DNA from: Pedobacter sandarakinus
GTDB taxonomy: Bacteria; Bacteroidota; Bacteroidia; Sphingobacteriales; Sphingobacteriaceae
NCBI RefSeq assembly: GCF_026240095.1
Contig: NZ_JAPIVG010000005.1
Span: forward strand, 124,001 to 188,000
Direction: 5' to 3'
DNA: 64,000 nucleotides
The stretch's first letter is position 1. Every line of letters starts with the position of its first letter. The position numbers were made by a program, and so were the translations under genes. Shown here one piece after another: positions 43,958 to 53,890 of this stretch. The notes beneath the pieces are model-generated. The model was not told where the DNA came from. It was given only the letters and a program-made list of their open reading frames with translations, and searched no databases.

Positions 43958-43965
43958 TATTTTTG
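43958..43965 (+). promoter_or_regulatory. -7 promoter element of leuS
   Basis: TATTTTTG fits TAnnTTTG, 26 bases before the leuS start. The short leader has no room for a T-box or attenuator. Confidence 0.5.
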
Positions 43966-43991
43966 CACCTTTAAAAAATTTATAACTGGCA

Positions 43992-46778
43992 ATGGATTAC
44001 CAATTCAAAGAAATAGAACAAAAGTGGCAGAAATTTTGGGCAGATAATAAAACGTTTAAAGCCGAAAGCAATTCTGACAAACCTAAATATTATGTTTTAG
44101 ATATGTTTCCTTATCCATCTGGAGCAGGTTTACATGTTGGTCATCCGCTGGGTTACATTGCTTCTGATATTTTTTCCCGCTATAAACGACTAAAAGGTTT
44201 TAATGTTTTGCATCCAATGGGATACGATTCTTTCGGATTACCTGCAGAACAGTATGCCATCCAAACTGGTCAGCATCCGGCCATAACAACAGAAGCTAAC
44301 ATTGCAACCTACCGCAGGCAGTTAGATCAAATTGGTTTTTCTTTCGACTGGAGCCGAGAAGTTCGCACTAGCGAACCCGCTTATTACAAGTGGACGCAAT
44401 GGATTTTTATGCAGTTGTTTAATTCGTGGTACAACATCGAAAACGATAAAGCAGAGGATATTTCTACTTTGATCGAAAAATTCAATACATCTGGCTCTGC
44501 CGATGTAAAAGCAGTTTGTGATGACGATGTGAAATCATTCTTGCCAAGCGATTGGGCTACTTTTACAGAAGAAGAGAAGCAGGAAGAGTTGTTAAAATAC
44601 CGTTTAACATATCTAAGAGAAAGTACGGTAAACTGGTGCCCAGCTTTGGGAACGGTTTTGGCAAACGATGAGGTAAAAGACGGATTTTCTGAGCGTGGTG
44701 GTTTCCCTGTTGAGCAAAAGAAAATGATGCAGTGGAGCATGAGGATTACTGCTTATGCCGATAGACTTTTACAAGGGTTAGATACGATCGATTGGCCGGA
44801 ACCTATTAAAGAAATGCAGCGCAACTGGATAGGGAAGAGTGTTGGTGCTTCAGTAAAATTCCAGGTTGAAGCCAGTGATAAACAAATTGAAGTTTTTACC
44901 ACCAGGGTAGATACCATTTTTGGCGTGTCTTATTTGGTGTTGGCACCAGAACATGAATGGGTTGGAGAGTTAACTACGCCAGAACAGAAGCAGGCGGTAG
45001 AAAATTATATAAACCAAACCAAAAAGAAATCTGAACTCGATAGGATGGCAGATACCAAGACGGTTTCTGGTGCTTTTACTGGTACTTATGTAATCAATCC
45101 GGTTAGTGGAGAGCGTGTTCCACTTTGGATTGCAGATTATGTACTTGCAGGCTACGGCACAGGTGCGGTAATGGGCGTACCAAGTGGCGACCAACGCGAT
45201 TGGTTGTTTGCAACGCATTTTAACCTGCCAATTATTCAGATTTTGGATGGGCAAAAAGATATAGATGTACAAGCAGACCCCACAAAAGAGGGAAAATATA
45301 TAAATTCTGGTTTCATTGACGGAATGACGTATAAAGAAGCAGTTCCATACTTAAATAATTGGTTAGAAGAGAACGGAGTTGGAAAAGCTAAAGTTAATTT
45401 CCGCCAGCGCGACGCTATTTTTGGTCGCCAGCGTTATTGGGGAGAACCTATTCCTGTTTATTTTAAAGATGGCCTTCCATATTTATTAAAGGAAGAGGAA
45501 TTGCCTTTAGTGTTGCCAGAGATTGATAAATATTTACCTACCGAAACAGGCGAACCACCATTAGCCAGAGCAGAGGGTTGGACGCCAGGCAATGGAGAAC
45601 ATTACGAATTAAGTACTATGCCAGGGTGGGCAGGAAGCAGCTGGTATTGGTACCGCTATATGGATGCCAATAACGATACTGATTTTGCTTCAAAAGAAGC
45701 GATTGAATACTGGAAAGATGTAGATTTATATATTGGCGGTTCTGAACACGCAACCGGTCACTTATTGTACAGCCGTTTCTGGAACAAGTTTCTGAAAGAT
45801 TTGGGTTACACCAAAGAGGAAGAGCCATTCAAAAAGTTGATTAATCAAGGTATGATTCAGGGCAGAAGCAATTTTGTATATAGGGTAAGCGATGCTGATG
45901 GTAAGCCGACGAATACCTATGTTTCTGCCGGATTAAGGAAAGATTACAAGACTGGTGCTTTGCATGTAGATGTGAATATTGTTGAAAATGACGTGCTGAA
46001 CCTCAATAAGTTCAAAGCCTCGAGAGAGGAATATGCAAATGCAGAATTTATTCTCGAAGGTGGAAAATACATCTGCGGCGTCGAAGTAGAAAAAATGTCT
46101 AAATCAAAATTCAATGTGGTTAATCCAGATGATTTGATTGAGCGTTACGGAGCCGATACTTTGCGTATGTATGAAATGTTTTTAGGTCCGTTAGAGCAAA
46201 GTAAACCTTGGAATACCAATGGCATCGAAGGAGTATTTAAATTTCTACGCAAGTTTTGGCGTTTGTTCCACAACGAAGCCTGGGAGTTCAATGTTTCTGA
46301 TGATGAGCCTGCCAAAGCAGAATTTAAAACCTTGCACAAGATCATAAAGAAAGTACAAGACGACATCGAGCGTTTTTCTTTCAATACTTCAGTTTCTAGT
46401 TTCATGATTGCCGTTAATGAATTAACAGATTTAAAATGTAACAAGCGCAGTATCTTGCAAGAAATGGTGGTAATTCTGTCGCCTTACGCACCACACATTT
46501 GCGAAGAACTTTGGGTATTGCTTGGCAATAGTGCGGGCACATTGTCTTATACCGCTTTCCCAACCTTTAATCCAGCGCATTTAGTAGAAGATGAATTTGC
46601 TTATCCGGTTTCAATAAATGGGAAGATGAAGATGAATTTGAATCTGGGCCTGGCATTAACCCAGCCAGAGGTAGAAGAAATCTTGTTGGCTAATGAGCAA
46701 TTTCAAAAGTTCCTGGATGGCAAAGCACCCAAGAAAATCATTTTTGTTAAAGGAAAGATAATTAATGTGGTGGTGTAA
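43992..46778 (+). CDS. leuS: Leucyl-tRNA synthetase
   Basis: A 928-residue class I aminoacyl-tRNA synthetase. The HIGH-type motif is in PYPSGAGLHVGHPLGY (about 38-53), the editing domain holds TTRVDTIFG-like sequence near 305, and KMSKSKFN is at about 702. It is 50 to 70 residues longer than E. coli LeuRS: a region near 150-200 (KAEDISTLIEKFNTSGSADVK) and one near 620-690 (GMIQGRSNFVYR, KTGALHVDVN) account for that and occur in Bacteroidota enzymes. A strong terminator follows. Confidence 0.98.
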   Translation: MDYQFKEIEQKWQKFWADNKTFKAESNSDKPKYYVLDMFPYPSGAGLHVGHPLGYIASDIFSRYKRLKGFNVLHPMGYDSFGLPAEQYAIQTGQHPAITTEANIATYRRQLDQIGFSFDWSREVRTSEPAYYKWTQWIFMQLFNSWYNIENDKAEDISTLIEKFNTSGSADVKAVCDDDVKSFLPSDWATFTEEEKQEELLKYRLTYLRESTVNWCPALGTVLANDEVKDGFSERGGFPVEQKKMMQWSMRITAYADRLLQGLDTIDWPEPIKEMQRNWIGKSVGASVKFQVEASDKQIEVFTTRVDTIFGVSYLVLAPEHEWVGELTTPEQKQAVENYINQTKKKSELDRMADTKTVSGAFTGTYVINPVSGERVPLWIADYVLAGYGTGAVMGVPSGDQRDWLFATHFNLPIIQILDGQKDIDVQADPTKEGKYINSGFIDGMTYKEAVPYLNNWLEENGVGKAKVNFRQRDAIFGRQRYWGEPIPVYFKDGLPYLLKEEELPLVLPEIDKYLPTETGEPPLARAEGWTPGNGEHYELSTMPGWAGSSWYWYRYMDANNDTDFASKEAIEYWKDVDLYIGGSEHATGHLLYSRFWNKFLKDLGYTKEEEPFKKLINQGMIQGRSNFVYRVSDADGKPTNTYVSAGLRKDYKTGALHVDVNIVENDVLNLNKFKASREEYANAEFILEGGKYICGVEVEKMSKSKFNVVNPDDLIERYGADTLRMYEMFLGPLEQSKPWNTNGIEGVFKFLRKFWRLFHNEAWEFNVSDDEPAKAEFKTLHKIIKKVQDDIERFSFNTSVSSFMIAVNELTDLKCNKRSILQEMVVILSPYAPHICEELWVLLGNSAGTLSYTAFPTFNPAHLVEDEFAYPVSINGKMKMNLNLGLALTQPEVEEILLANEQFQKFLDGKAPKKIIFVKGKIINVVV

Positions 46779-46833
46779 AAGCTGAAGGCTTAAAGACCAA
46801 AGCAAAAAGCTTTTAGTAAGCTTTATAAAGAGA

Positions 46834-46867
46834 AACCCCGAAATGCGCAATCACTTCGGGGTTTTTT
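46834..46867 (+). terminator. Rho-independent terminator after leuS
   Basis: AACCCCGAA (46834-46842) pairs with TTCGGGGTT (46855-46863), followed by T residues. Confidence 0.9.
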
Positions 46868-46877
46868 GTTCTTTATC

Positions 46878-46951
46878 ATCGTGAGGTAAGAAGCAATCCT
46901 AATGCTCTGGATTTGTACCGATTGTTGTAAGATTGCTTTGTGCCTCGCAAT
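46878..46951. repeat. Extragenic palindromic repeat of the TTGCGAGG type
   Basis: The left arm ATCGTGAGGTAAGAAGCAATC (from 46878) and the right arm AGATTGCTTTGTGCCTCGCAA (from 46930) are imperfect reverse complements. Ends of the form TTGCGAGGnACnAAGCAATC belong, as I recall, to a repeat dispersed in many Bacteroidota genomes. This copy is degenerate. Together with the terminators on both sides it fills the noncoding stretch from 46779 to 47125, which also has a short ATCCGGC/GCCGACGGAT hairpin near 47000-47023. Confidence 0.5.
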
Positions 46952-47036
46952 AGCAATAACAACTGCGCTTAGCTTGTGTTCCGTAATCACTTATTTATGG
47001 CCATCCGGCTTCAGCCGACGGATAACTGATAAAAAC

Positions 47037-47070
47037 AAACCCCAGAGTATAAATCTACAGTCTGGGGTTT
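47037..47070 (-). terminator. Rho-independent terminator after the DEAD-box helicase gene
   Basis: AAACCCCAGA (47037-47046) pairs perfectly with TCTGGGGTTT (47061-47070); on the - strand GTTTTTATC follows. The stem could act in both directions. Confidence 0.85.
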
Positions 47071-47125
47071 TATGTAACTTGGTAAGAAAGCTTTGGTCTT
47101 TCCTCTTTAGTTTTTAAGCTGTCTC

Positions 47126-48424
47126 CTATCTCTCAGCTTTTCTTCTATTGCCGCCAAACCTTCGGTTGTTGCTGGCATTACGAGGTTTGCCACTCATGTT
47201 CCCATCGCCACTTTTCTTAGCGCCACCGCCTTTAGATTGTGCCTGTGGTTTCCGTTTCACCTGATTTTTCGCCAACATATTTTCCCACGAAAGTGGGTAA
47301 GGATGATCATCAACAACGGGTAATGTAATTTTGATCAGTTTCTGAATATCTAGCAAATATTCATTTTCTTCTGCATCGCAAAAAGATATAGCGATTCCGT
47401 TAGCGCCTGCACGTCCGGTACGCCCAATCCTGTGCACGTAAGATTCAGGAATATTTGGTAATTCATAGTTGAATACATGTGATAACTGATCGATATCAAT
47501 TCCACGTGCAGCAATATCAGTTGCGACTAACACCCGGATTTTACGATCTTTAAAATCAGTAAGTGCTCTCTGGCGGGCGTTCTGAGATTTGTTGCCGTGA
47601 ATAGCAGCAGCCTTAATTCCGGCATAACCCAAATCCTTTACAATGCGATCTGCGCCATGCTTGGTTCTCGTAAAAACCAAAGCGGTTTCAATTGCCTTAT
47701 CATCTAAAAGGTGGATTAACAACTTCTTTTTATCAGGTTTATCAACAAAATAAATAGACTGGTTAATGGTTTCTGCGGTTGATGATACCGGTGTAACCTC
47801 TACTTTTGTCGGATTTGAAAGGATGGTATTGGCAAGCTTTTGTATTTCATCTGGCATAGTAGCCGAGAAAAACAAGGTTTGGCGCTTGGCGGGTAATTTA
47901 GCTACAGTTCTTTTTACGTCGTGAATAAATCCCATATCGAGCATACGATCTGCCTCATCTAATACAAATAGTTCGATAGTGCTTAGACTTATAAAACCCT
48001 GGTTCATTAAATCTAATAAACGTCCCGGAGTTGCAACTAAAATATCCACACCTTTCCTCAAAGCTTCAACCTGCGAGTGCTGGCTTACCCCGCCAAAAAT
48101 TACTAAATGACGTAAGTTTAAATGGCGGCCATAAGCTTTAAAACTTTCTTCAATTTGAATAGCGAGTTCGCGAGTTGGCGTTAAAATTAAAGCTTTAATG
48201 TTCTTGGTTGCTTTGGTATTGAGGTGTTTCTCGTGCAGCAATTGCAACATCGGAATGGCAAATGCTGCCGTTTTACCGGTTCCAGTCTGTGCGCAGCCTA
48301 GTAAATCTTTACCTTTTAAAATAGTTGGGATGGATTGTTCCTGTATAGGAGTAGGTTGTGTATAACCTTCTGTCTCAAGCGCCTTTAAAATAGGCTCAAT
48401 GAGGTTTAATTCTTTGAATAACAT
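47126..48424 (-). CDS. DEAD-box RNA helicase, RhlE-like
   Basis: A 432-residue helicase. Motifs in order: Q motif ([13 protein letters not shown]), motif [30 protein letters not shown] in [16 protein letters not shown], then the second domain with ARGIDID and [10 protein letters not shown]. The last 50 residues are basic and rich in Gly, Asn and Arg, a likely RNA-binding tail. It probably remodels ribosomal precursor or mRNA structure, as RhlE does, often at low temperature. The leader is long (about 110 bases after the -7 element), which may hold cold-related control. Confidence 0.93.
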   Translation of the reverse strand: MLFKELNLIEPILKALETEGYTQPTPIQEQSIPTILKGKDLLGCAQTGTGKTAAFAIPMLQLLHEKHLNTKATKNIKALILTPTRELAIQIEESFKAYGRHLNLRHLVIFGGVSQHSQVEALRKGVDILVATPGRLLDLMNQGFISLSTIELFVLDEADRMLDMGFIHDVKRTVAKLPAKRQTLFFSATMPDEIQKLANTILSNPTKVEVTPVSSTAETINQSIYFVDKPDKKKLLIHLLDDKAIETALVFTRTKHGADRIVKDLGYAGIKAAAIHGNKSQNARQRALTDFKDRKIRVLVATDIAARGIDIDQLSHVFNYELPNIPESYVHRIGRTGRAGANGIAISFCDAEENEYLLDIQKLIKITLPVVDDHPYPLSWENMLAKNQVKRKPQAQSKGGGAKKSGDGNMSGKPRNASNNRRFGGNRRKAER

Positions 48425-48538
48425 GTATTTTTATCTGTAATATTTATTGAAGAAGCTAGAACAATCAATTGTTGAAGGACTAACTTGCGGAGAGAATATG
48501 CCATGTAGAATGGCAAGCCCTTATTCCTGCTTCGAGGG

Positions 48539-48546
48539 CAAAGGTA
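48539..48546 (-). promoter_or_regulatory. -7 promoter element of the helicase gene
   Basis: On the - strand TACCTTTG fits TAnnTTTG. It implies a 5' leader of about 110 bases before the helicase start. Confidence 0.5.
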
Positions 48547-48647
48547 CGTAAATTAATTGTTTATTGATGCATGGTTGCTTTCATGCTCTATTTTAAACCA
48601 TATCATGATCTTACCTAGAACGATAGCTGAATCAATTTAAGAGGTGA

Positions 48648-49982
48648 TTATTTTTCTTCTTTAAACCTGCTGAAGAAAAGCAAGGCAATTAAGCACAGTA
48701 GAAAGCCTACCACACCGTTTAATCGCAAGCCGAAATCATTTCCGGGGTCTTTGCCGTAAATGGTGAGCATAGCAAAAATTGCAATTCCAAGTGTTTGGCC
48801 AAGCTTCACGAAGAGATATTTAACGGCAAAGAACATACCTTCATGGTTCTCGCCAGTTTCGAGCGTGTCTTTCTGGGCAATATCTGCTAGTATTGCTGTG
48901 GGCAAAATGCCCAATGCTGCCAGCGGAAATGATGCAGATAACACCAATAAATAGATTTGCACATGAGCACTTAAAGGCATTTTCCCCAGGAAGAATATTG
49001 TGATAAAGATGAGGCACAAGACGAAAAATGCCATTAACACGAATGGTTTTTTGCCAAATCTGGCAGAGCCAAAATTTACCAGTGGATAAAAAAACAAAGA
49101 AGCTAACACCATGGCCCCCATAAACTTACCGCCATCAGACTCTGGAAGCCCCAGAAGCACGGTGCAAAAGAATAGCAAGCCGCTGGAAATAATGCTTAGC
49201 GCAGTGTAAAAAGCAAAATCGGAAATGAGGTAGTATTTGAAATTGGAATTTTTAAATGTGTTTGTTATAGCAGGCCAGAGTGGTATATGGGTTGGTTTCG
49301 CCACAGAAAATTCTTTTTCGTTGATAAAGAAAATGGGCAACAGCATGATTAAACCTGAAAAAATACAAAGCCCCCAGATGGCAATCTGAACCGCCTCGCT
49401 CCGGTTCGCCACAACAAAGCTGCTTTCTACAAGATCTGCAAAGTTATTGGTACAGGCAGAAAGAATAATCCCAATTACAAAACCAACCTGTTGATAGCTT
49501 GATAGTTTAACTTTCTGCCTGGGTGTTTCGGTTACTTCTGCCAAGAGGGCATTGTATGGGATAATGTAAGTGGTTACCGAAACAAAAAACAGGCATAGCG
49601 TAAGGGTTAGCCACCAGGCATTGTGGAGACTTTCGCTCTTTTGGAGTGGATAAAATACCAATCCGCAGAAAATCATAGCAGGAAAAATTGCCCATTTCAT
49701 AAATGGTATTCTCCTACCCTTTGGATTTGTACTCGCATCACTTTTGGAAGCAATAAATGGGTCGAATATGGCATCTACTAACCTGCCAGATGCAGCAATA
49801 ATGGATAGGATATTAAATGCGCCCAAAAATACAAGCTGGGGAACCAGGGTTGGTAAACCAGCATTGGTAGGGGGAAGGTAAAAATAGGGGAGCATAACGA
49901 TAATAATGTTCGTCATGGTGCTCCAGCCAACCATTCCGGCGGCGTAGGCAACTTCTTGTTTAATTGAAAGTCTTTTTGCCAT
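48648..49982 (-). CDS. GPH-type sugar:cation symporter (MFS)
   Basis: A 444-residue protein with twelve membrane helices. The beginning KQEVAYAAGMVGWSTMTNI and the loop DAIFDPFIASKSDASTNPKGRRIPFM (with DP...GRR) are typical of the glycoside-pentoside-hexuronide family, in which MelB is best known. YIIPYNALLAEVT in helix 4 is also characteristic. The substrate cannot be deduced, and no glycoside hydrolase gene is adjacent. It stands alone between the helicase gene and a noncoding stretch. Confidence 0.85.
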   Translation of the reverse strand: MAKRLSIKQEVAYAAGMVGWSTMTNIIIVMLPYFYLPPTNAGLPTLVPQLVFLGAFNILSIIAASGRLVDAIFDPFIASKSDASTNPKGRRIPFMKWAIFPAMIFCGLVFYPLQKSESLHNAWWLTLTLCLFFVSVTTYIIPYNALLAEVTETPRQKVKLSSYQQVGFVIGIILSACTNNFADLVESSFVVANRSEAVQIAIWGLCIFSGLIMLLPIFFINEKEFSVAKPTHIPLWPAITNTFKNSNFKYYLISDFAFYTALSIISSGLLFFCTVLLGLPESDGGKFMGAMVLASLFFYPLVNFGSARFGKKPFVLMAFFVLCLIFITIFFLGKMPLSAHVQIYLLVLSASFPLAALGILPTAILADIAQKDTLETGENHEGMFFAVKYLFVKLGQTLGIAIFAMLTIYGKDPGNDFGLRLNGVVGFLLCLIALLFFSRFKEEK

Positions 49983-50314
49983 CTATTGTTGCAATGATAT
50001 TGGTATCGAGGTGTTTTTTAATAGGAGTAAAGATGTTGTTTATAAATTTGTTAGCGATAGATTTTAGCACGCAGCCGACCGAAAATAAAAAACGATATGC
50101 TTTTTAGGGCAATACTTTTAAATATGCGTTTGCTTCATTTTAACACTGTCTTTGCCGTCTAAACCCGACAGCAACGAAAATACTTTTTTTTGTGTTTAAA
50201 GATGCGAAGGCTTACAAATAATTAGCAGTTGCTATACTTAAATTACAAAAAAAAGATTGTAGTGGATGGCGGGGCTGCTATTTCAAAAAAGTGTTGCAAT
50301 TGCTTTCCTAATTT
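49983..50314. other. Noncoding stretch between two transporter genes
   Basis: About 330 AT-rich bases without a plausible gene on either strand. A short CTGTC/GACAG inverted repeat (50146-50171) is the only structure seen. No TAnnTTTG element precedes the GPH gene, so its promoter is not identified. Confidence 0.5.
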
Positions 50315-51658
50315 TTATTGACGATTGCGCCTGGCAAAGTTGATTACGAAATAGATGATAAGAAAACCAATGAAAATATATAGTCCATTTAGCGCCGCAT
50401 TAGGATCGTCCATGTAAATGCTAAGTGCTACGAAAGTGTATGCGGCTATGAAAATAACGGGCAAAATGGGATAGAGTGGAACGGTATAAATGGTTTTTCG
50501 ATCTAAATGGGCGGTTCGCTTGCGCAAAATAAAAATGGTAGCTGCAGAGCTTGCCATGCTAATGCTCTCCAGAAAAATGGTATAGTTTAAAATTTTATCG
50601 AACGTTTTTGCGTAAAAAATAATTACTACGGCAATGAGGGCAAATACTGTTAAACTTATGGTGATAACTGAGGTTTTTTTATTTATGCTGCTAAATGCCT
50701 TAGGTAGCGCCCCTTCTTCGCCCATGGCAAACATTGCCCTTGGGTTGCTTAGTAAATTCACATTTACATAGCCCATTACCGAAATAAAGATTATGATAGA
50801 TAGCATGTTAAAGCCCGCTGGGCCAAATATTTTAGCTGCCAGAATAGCGGCGATGCTTTCGGCTGTTTTTAGTTCTTCGAAACCGATGACTTTAACATAG
50901 ACGTAATTTAAGATCATGTAAAGCATTACAATGATGGTTAAACCAATGATGATGGATCTTGGAATAACTTTTTTGGCATCTTTTACTTCGCCGCCGAAAT
51001 TGATGGTTTGCGCATAACCTGCATAAGAAAAAGAAACAGCGATTAAACAAAGGCCTAAAGCTTTACCATAATCTACCCAATTGGGGATGCCGCCAGTTGT
51101 TGCCTTAAATACTGGTGTGTTGGTTTGTGCCTGTGTTCCGAAAAAAACTGCACAAATTAGCGTTAAAATTAAGCCGAGCTTAACCAGGGTAAGTATGTTT
51201 TGGGTTTTTGAGCTTGCTTTTAAACCTAACAGGTTGATAAAATAGAAAACCAAAATTGTGGTAATGGCAATAGCTACCCGATAGGTTTCGGTTTGCAAGT
51301 GTGCCGGTAAAATTATTTTTCCTAAATATTCGGCACCTATGATAGAAATTGCGGCCACTGATGCTGCGCTTGAAATAATAACGATGCAGTTGATTGCAAA
51401 GGCTATGGACGGATGGTAGGCTGCAGAAAAAATTTTATAATAACCCCCGGTAACAGGAAATCGCGATCCGATTTCGGCATATGTAAGGGCACCGCAAAAC
51501 GCTACGAAACCACCTATGAACCAGGCAAGATAAAAAAGTTCTGGAATTTGTGCTTTTGCAGCCACATTAACAGGCGTACGAAAAATACCCATGCCTATTA
51601 CCAGGCTTACCACAATCATGGATAAATCGAAGAGCGAAAGTTGCCTTTTTTGTTGCAT
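50315..51658 (-). CDS. APC superfamily amino acid permease
   Basis: A 447-residue membrane protein with twelve helices. The start LSLFDLSMIVVSLVIGMGIFRTP with GMGIF is the conserved helix 1 of the amino acid-polyamine-organocation family; GGFVAFCGALTYAEIGSRFPVTGGYY is helix 2 with its downstream loop, and FGGEVKDAKKVIPRSI is the loop of helices 6 and 7. The substrate is probably an amino acid or a related amine. Monocistronic by context. Confidence 0.92.
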   Translation of the reverse strand: MQQKRQLSLFDLSMIVVSLVIGMGIFRTPVNVAAKAQIPELFYLAWFIGGFVAFCGALTYAEIGSRFPVTGGYYKIFSAAYHPSIAFAINCIVIISSAASVAAISIIGAEYLGKIILPAHLQTETYRVAIAITTILVFYFINLLGLKASSKTQNILTLVKLGLILTLICAVFFGTQAQTNTPVFKATTGGIPNWVDYGKALGLCLIAVSFSYAGYAQTINFGGEVKDAKKVIPRSIIIGLTIIVMLYMILNYVYVKVIGFEELKTAESIAAILAAKIFGPAGFNMLSIIIFISVMGYVNVNLLSNPRAMFAMGEEGALPKAFSSINKKTSVITISLTVFALIAVVIIFYAKTFDKILNYTIFLESISMASSAATIFILRKRTAHLDRKTIYTVPLYPILPVIFIAAYTFVALSIYMDDPNAALNGLYIFIGFLIIYFVINFARRNRQ

Positions 51659-51981
51659 TAATTTAGTTATGAATGATGGTTTAAGATAGGCAAATATAGC
51701 TGATATATGGTGCAGACGGAGAAAAACCTCTTAATTAAAATGTGTTTTAATTGATGTTGAAATCTTGATTTGCTAGCTTCGAAGAATAAATCTATTATTG
51801 TACAATAATTTTTTGCTATTCGAGGCTGTTGTGTAACATATTGAAGCCAAGTGTCTCGTTATCAAATCATCCCTGAATAATTATCATTTTGAACGTTAAA
51901 GCTAAACTCCGATCATCCCTCGGCTTGGCTGATTTGTATGGTTACAAACTTCAATTGAAATGATAAACAAATAAAAAATTT
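51659..51981. other. Noncoding stretch upstream of parE
   Basis: About 320 bases between the divergent permease and parE genes, AT-rich, with no frame that looks like a gene. It contains the permease promoter element at 51691-51698. No TAnnTTTG match is found close to parE, so that promoter is not identified. Confidence 0.5.
51691..51698 (-). promoter_or_regulatory. -7 promoter element of the amino acid permease gene
   Basis: On the - strand TATATTTG fits TAnnTTTG, 32 bases upstream of the start codon. Confidence 0.5.
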
Positions 51982-53850
51982 ATGGCAGAAGTAATTTATA
52001 ACGACGACAGTATTCGATCATTAGACTGGAAAGAACACATTAGACTACGCCCCGGTATGTATATTGGTAAGCTTGGTGATGGCTCTGCACAGGATGATGG
52101 TATTTATGTTTTGTTAAAGGAAATTGTAGATAATTCTATCGATGAGTTTGTAATGGGCACCGGCAAAACCATCGAAATTACCGTTTCTGAGCAAAAAATA
52201 AACGTTCGCGATTATGGTCGCGGGATACCGTTGGGCAAAGTGATAGACTGTGTAAGCAAGATTAATACAGGTGGTAAATACGACAGTAATGCTTTCCAGA
52301 AATCTGTAGGCTTAAATGGGGTAGGTACCAAAGCCGTAAATGCCCTGTCTACTACTTTTATGGTTCAGAGTTACCGCGATGGAAAAACTAAGAAAGTAGA
52401 ATTTTCTAAGGGTGAGATTGTAAATGAGCAGCCAGTAATTGATACTACACAGCGTAATGGAACAGCCATCACCTTCTATCCAGATGAAACAATTTTTAGG
52501 AACTACCATTACATTCCTGATTTTGTGGAGAGTATGGTTTGGAACTATGTGTTTCTAAACACTGGCCTAACCATCAATTTCAATAATCAGAAGTATTTTT
52601 CTGAGCGGGGTTTGTACGATTTGCTTTCGAAGTTTAACAAACCAGAAGAAATTCGTTATCCGATTATCCATTTGGTGGGTGCCGACATAGAAATCGCCAT
52701 GACACATGGCCAGCAATACGGAGAAGATTACCACTCGTTTGTAAATGGCCAGCACACCACGCAAGGTGGTACACACCAGGCTGCATTTAGGGCTGCTGTA
52801 GTAAAAACGGTTAGGGAGTTTTTTAAGAAAGAGTTCGAAGCATCTGATGTGCGTTCCTCTATCATTGCAGCTATTTCCGTGCGGGTGCAAGAGCCGGTTT
52901 TCGAATCGCAAACAAAAACCAAACTCGGCTCGCAAAATATGGGTCCGGAAGGCCCATCTGTTGCTACTTTCATTAATGATTTTGTTAAGAAAGAGTTAGA
53001 TAATTATCTTCATAAAAATCCAGAAGTAGCTGATGCCTTGCTTAAACGTATTATGCAATCTGAAAGAGAACGCAAAGACATTGCCGGTATCAAAAAGCTT
53101 GCGAACGATAGGGCGAAAAAAGCACAGCTGCACAATAAGAAGCTACGCGATTGTAAGGTGCATTTCAACTCTACCCACGAAAAGCGGTACGAAACAACGC
53201 TTTTTATTACTGAGGGAGACTCAGCTTCGGGATCCATTACCAAATCTAGAGATGTAGATTGCCAGGCCGTATTTAGTTTGAAAGGAAAGCCCCTTAACTG
53301 CTATGAATTAACCAAGAAAGTGGTTTACGAGAATGAAGAATTTAACCTGCTGCAACACGCCCTTAATATTGAAGATGGCTTGGAAGGCTTACATTACAAC
53401 AACATCGTTATTGCTACCGATGCAGATGTAGATGGCATGCACATTAGATTGCTAATGATGACCTTCTTTCTTCAGTTTTTTCCTGATTTAGTAAAAGCAG
53501 GACATGTTTATATTTTACAAACCCCATTATTCAGGGTTCGAAATAAAAAAGAAACCATTTATTGTTATAGTGATGAAGAACGTCGAAATGCAATTGAAAA
53601 GTTAGGTAACAAACCCGAGATTACCCGTTTTAAAGGTTTGGGAGAGATTTCTCCCGATGAATTTGGTTTGTTCATTGGCAAGGATATCAGGCTAGACCCT
53701 GTAATTCTTAAAGATCAAACCATTAAGAGTTTGCTTGAATATTACATGGGTAAGAATACCCCAGACAGGCAACAACATATTATTAAAAACCTCCGGGTAG
53801 AGAAGGATGAAGTGCAAGAAGAACCTAAAATTATTGATGAAGTAGCATAA
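51982..53850 (+). CDS. parE: DNA topoisomerase IV subunit B
   Basis: A 622-residue type IIA topoisomerase B subunit. The GHKL ATPase domain has [19 protein letters not shown] and [14 protein letters not shown]; the transducer domain has QGGTH; the TOPRIM domain has EGDSASG (about 411-417) and DADVDGMHI. The phrase RLRPGMYIG starts the protein. Its short length and [26 protein letters not shown] core fit ParE rather than GyrB of the phylum. It decatenates daughter chromosomes with ParC, which is not in the window. Confidence 0.9.
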   Translation: MAEVIYNDDSIRSLDWKEHIRLRPGMYIGKLGDGSAQDDGIYVLLKEIVDNSIDEFVMGTGKTIEITVSEQKINVRDYGRGIPLGKVIDCVSKINTGGKYDSNAFQKSVGLNGVGTKAVNALSTTFMVQSYRDGKTKKVEFSKGEIVNEQPVIDTTQRNGTAITFYPDETIFRNYHYIPDFVESMVWNYVFLNTGLTINFNNQKYFSERGLYDLLSKFNKPEEIRYPIIHLVGADIEIAMTHGQQYGEDYHSFVNGQHTTQGGTHQAAFRAAVVKTVREFFKKEFEASDVRSSIIAAISVRVQEPVFESQTKTKLGSQNMGPEGPSVATFINDFVKKELDNYLHKNPEVADALLKRIMQSERERKDIAGIKKLANDRAKKAQLHNKKLRDCKVHFNSTHEKRYETTLFITEGDSASGSITKSRDVDCQAVFSLKGKPLNCYELTKKVVYENEEFNLLQHALNIEDGLEGLHYNNIVIATDADVDGMHIRLLMMTFFLQFFPDLVKAGHVYILQTPLFRVRNKKETIYCYSDEERRNAIEKLGNKPEITRFKGLGEISPDEFGLFIGKDIRLDPVILKDQTIKSLLEYYMGKNTPDRQQHIIKNLRVEKDEVQEEPKIIDEVA

Positions 53851-53890
53851 ATTTTCGACGTGATTTAATCCGAAAATTAAATTAACGCCA

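Noticed and set aside
46902..47117. Open frame of 71 codons between leuS and the helicase gene
   Set aside because: It runs through an extragenic repeat and a terminator stem and has an erratic composition.
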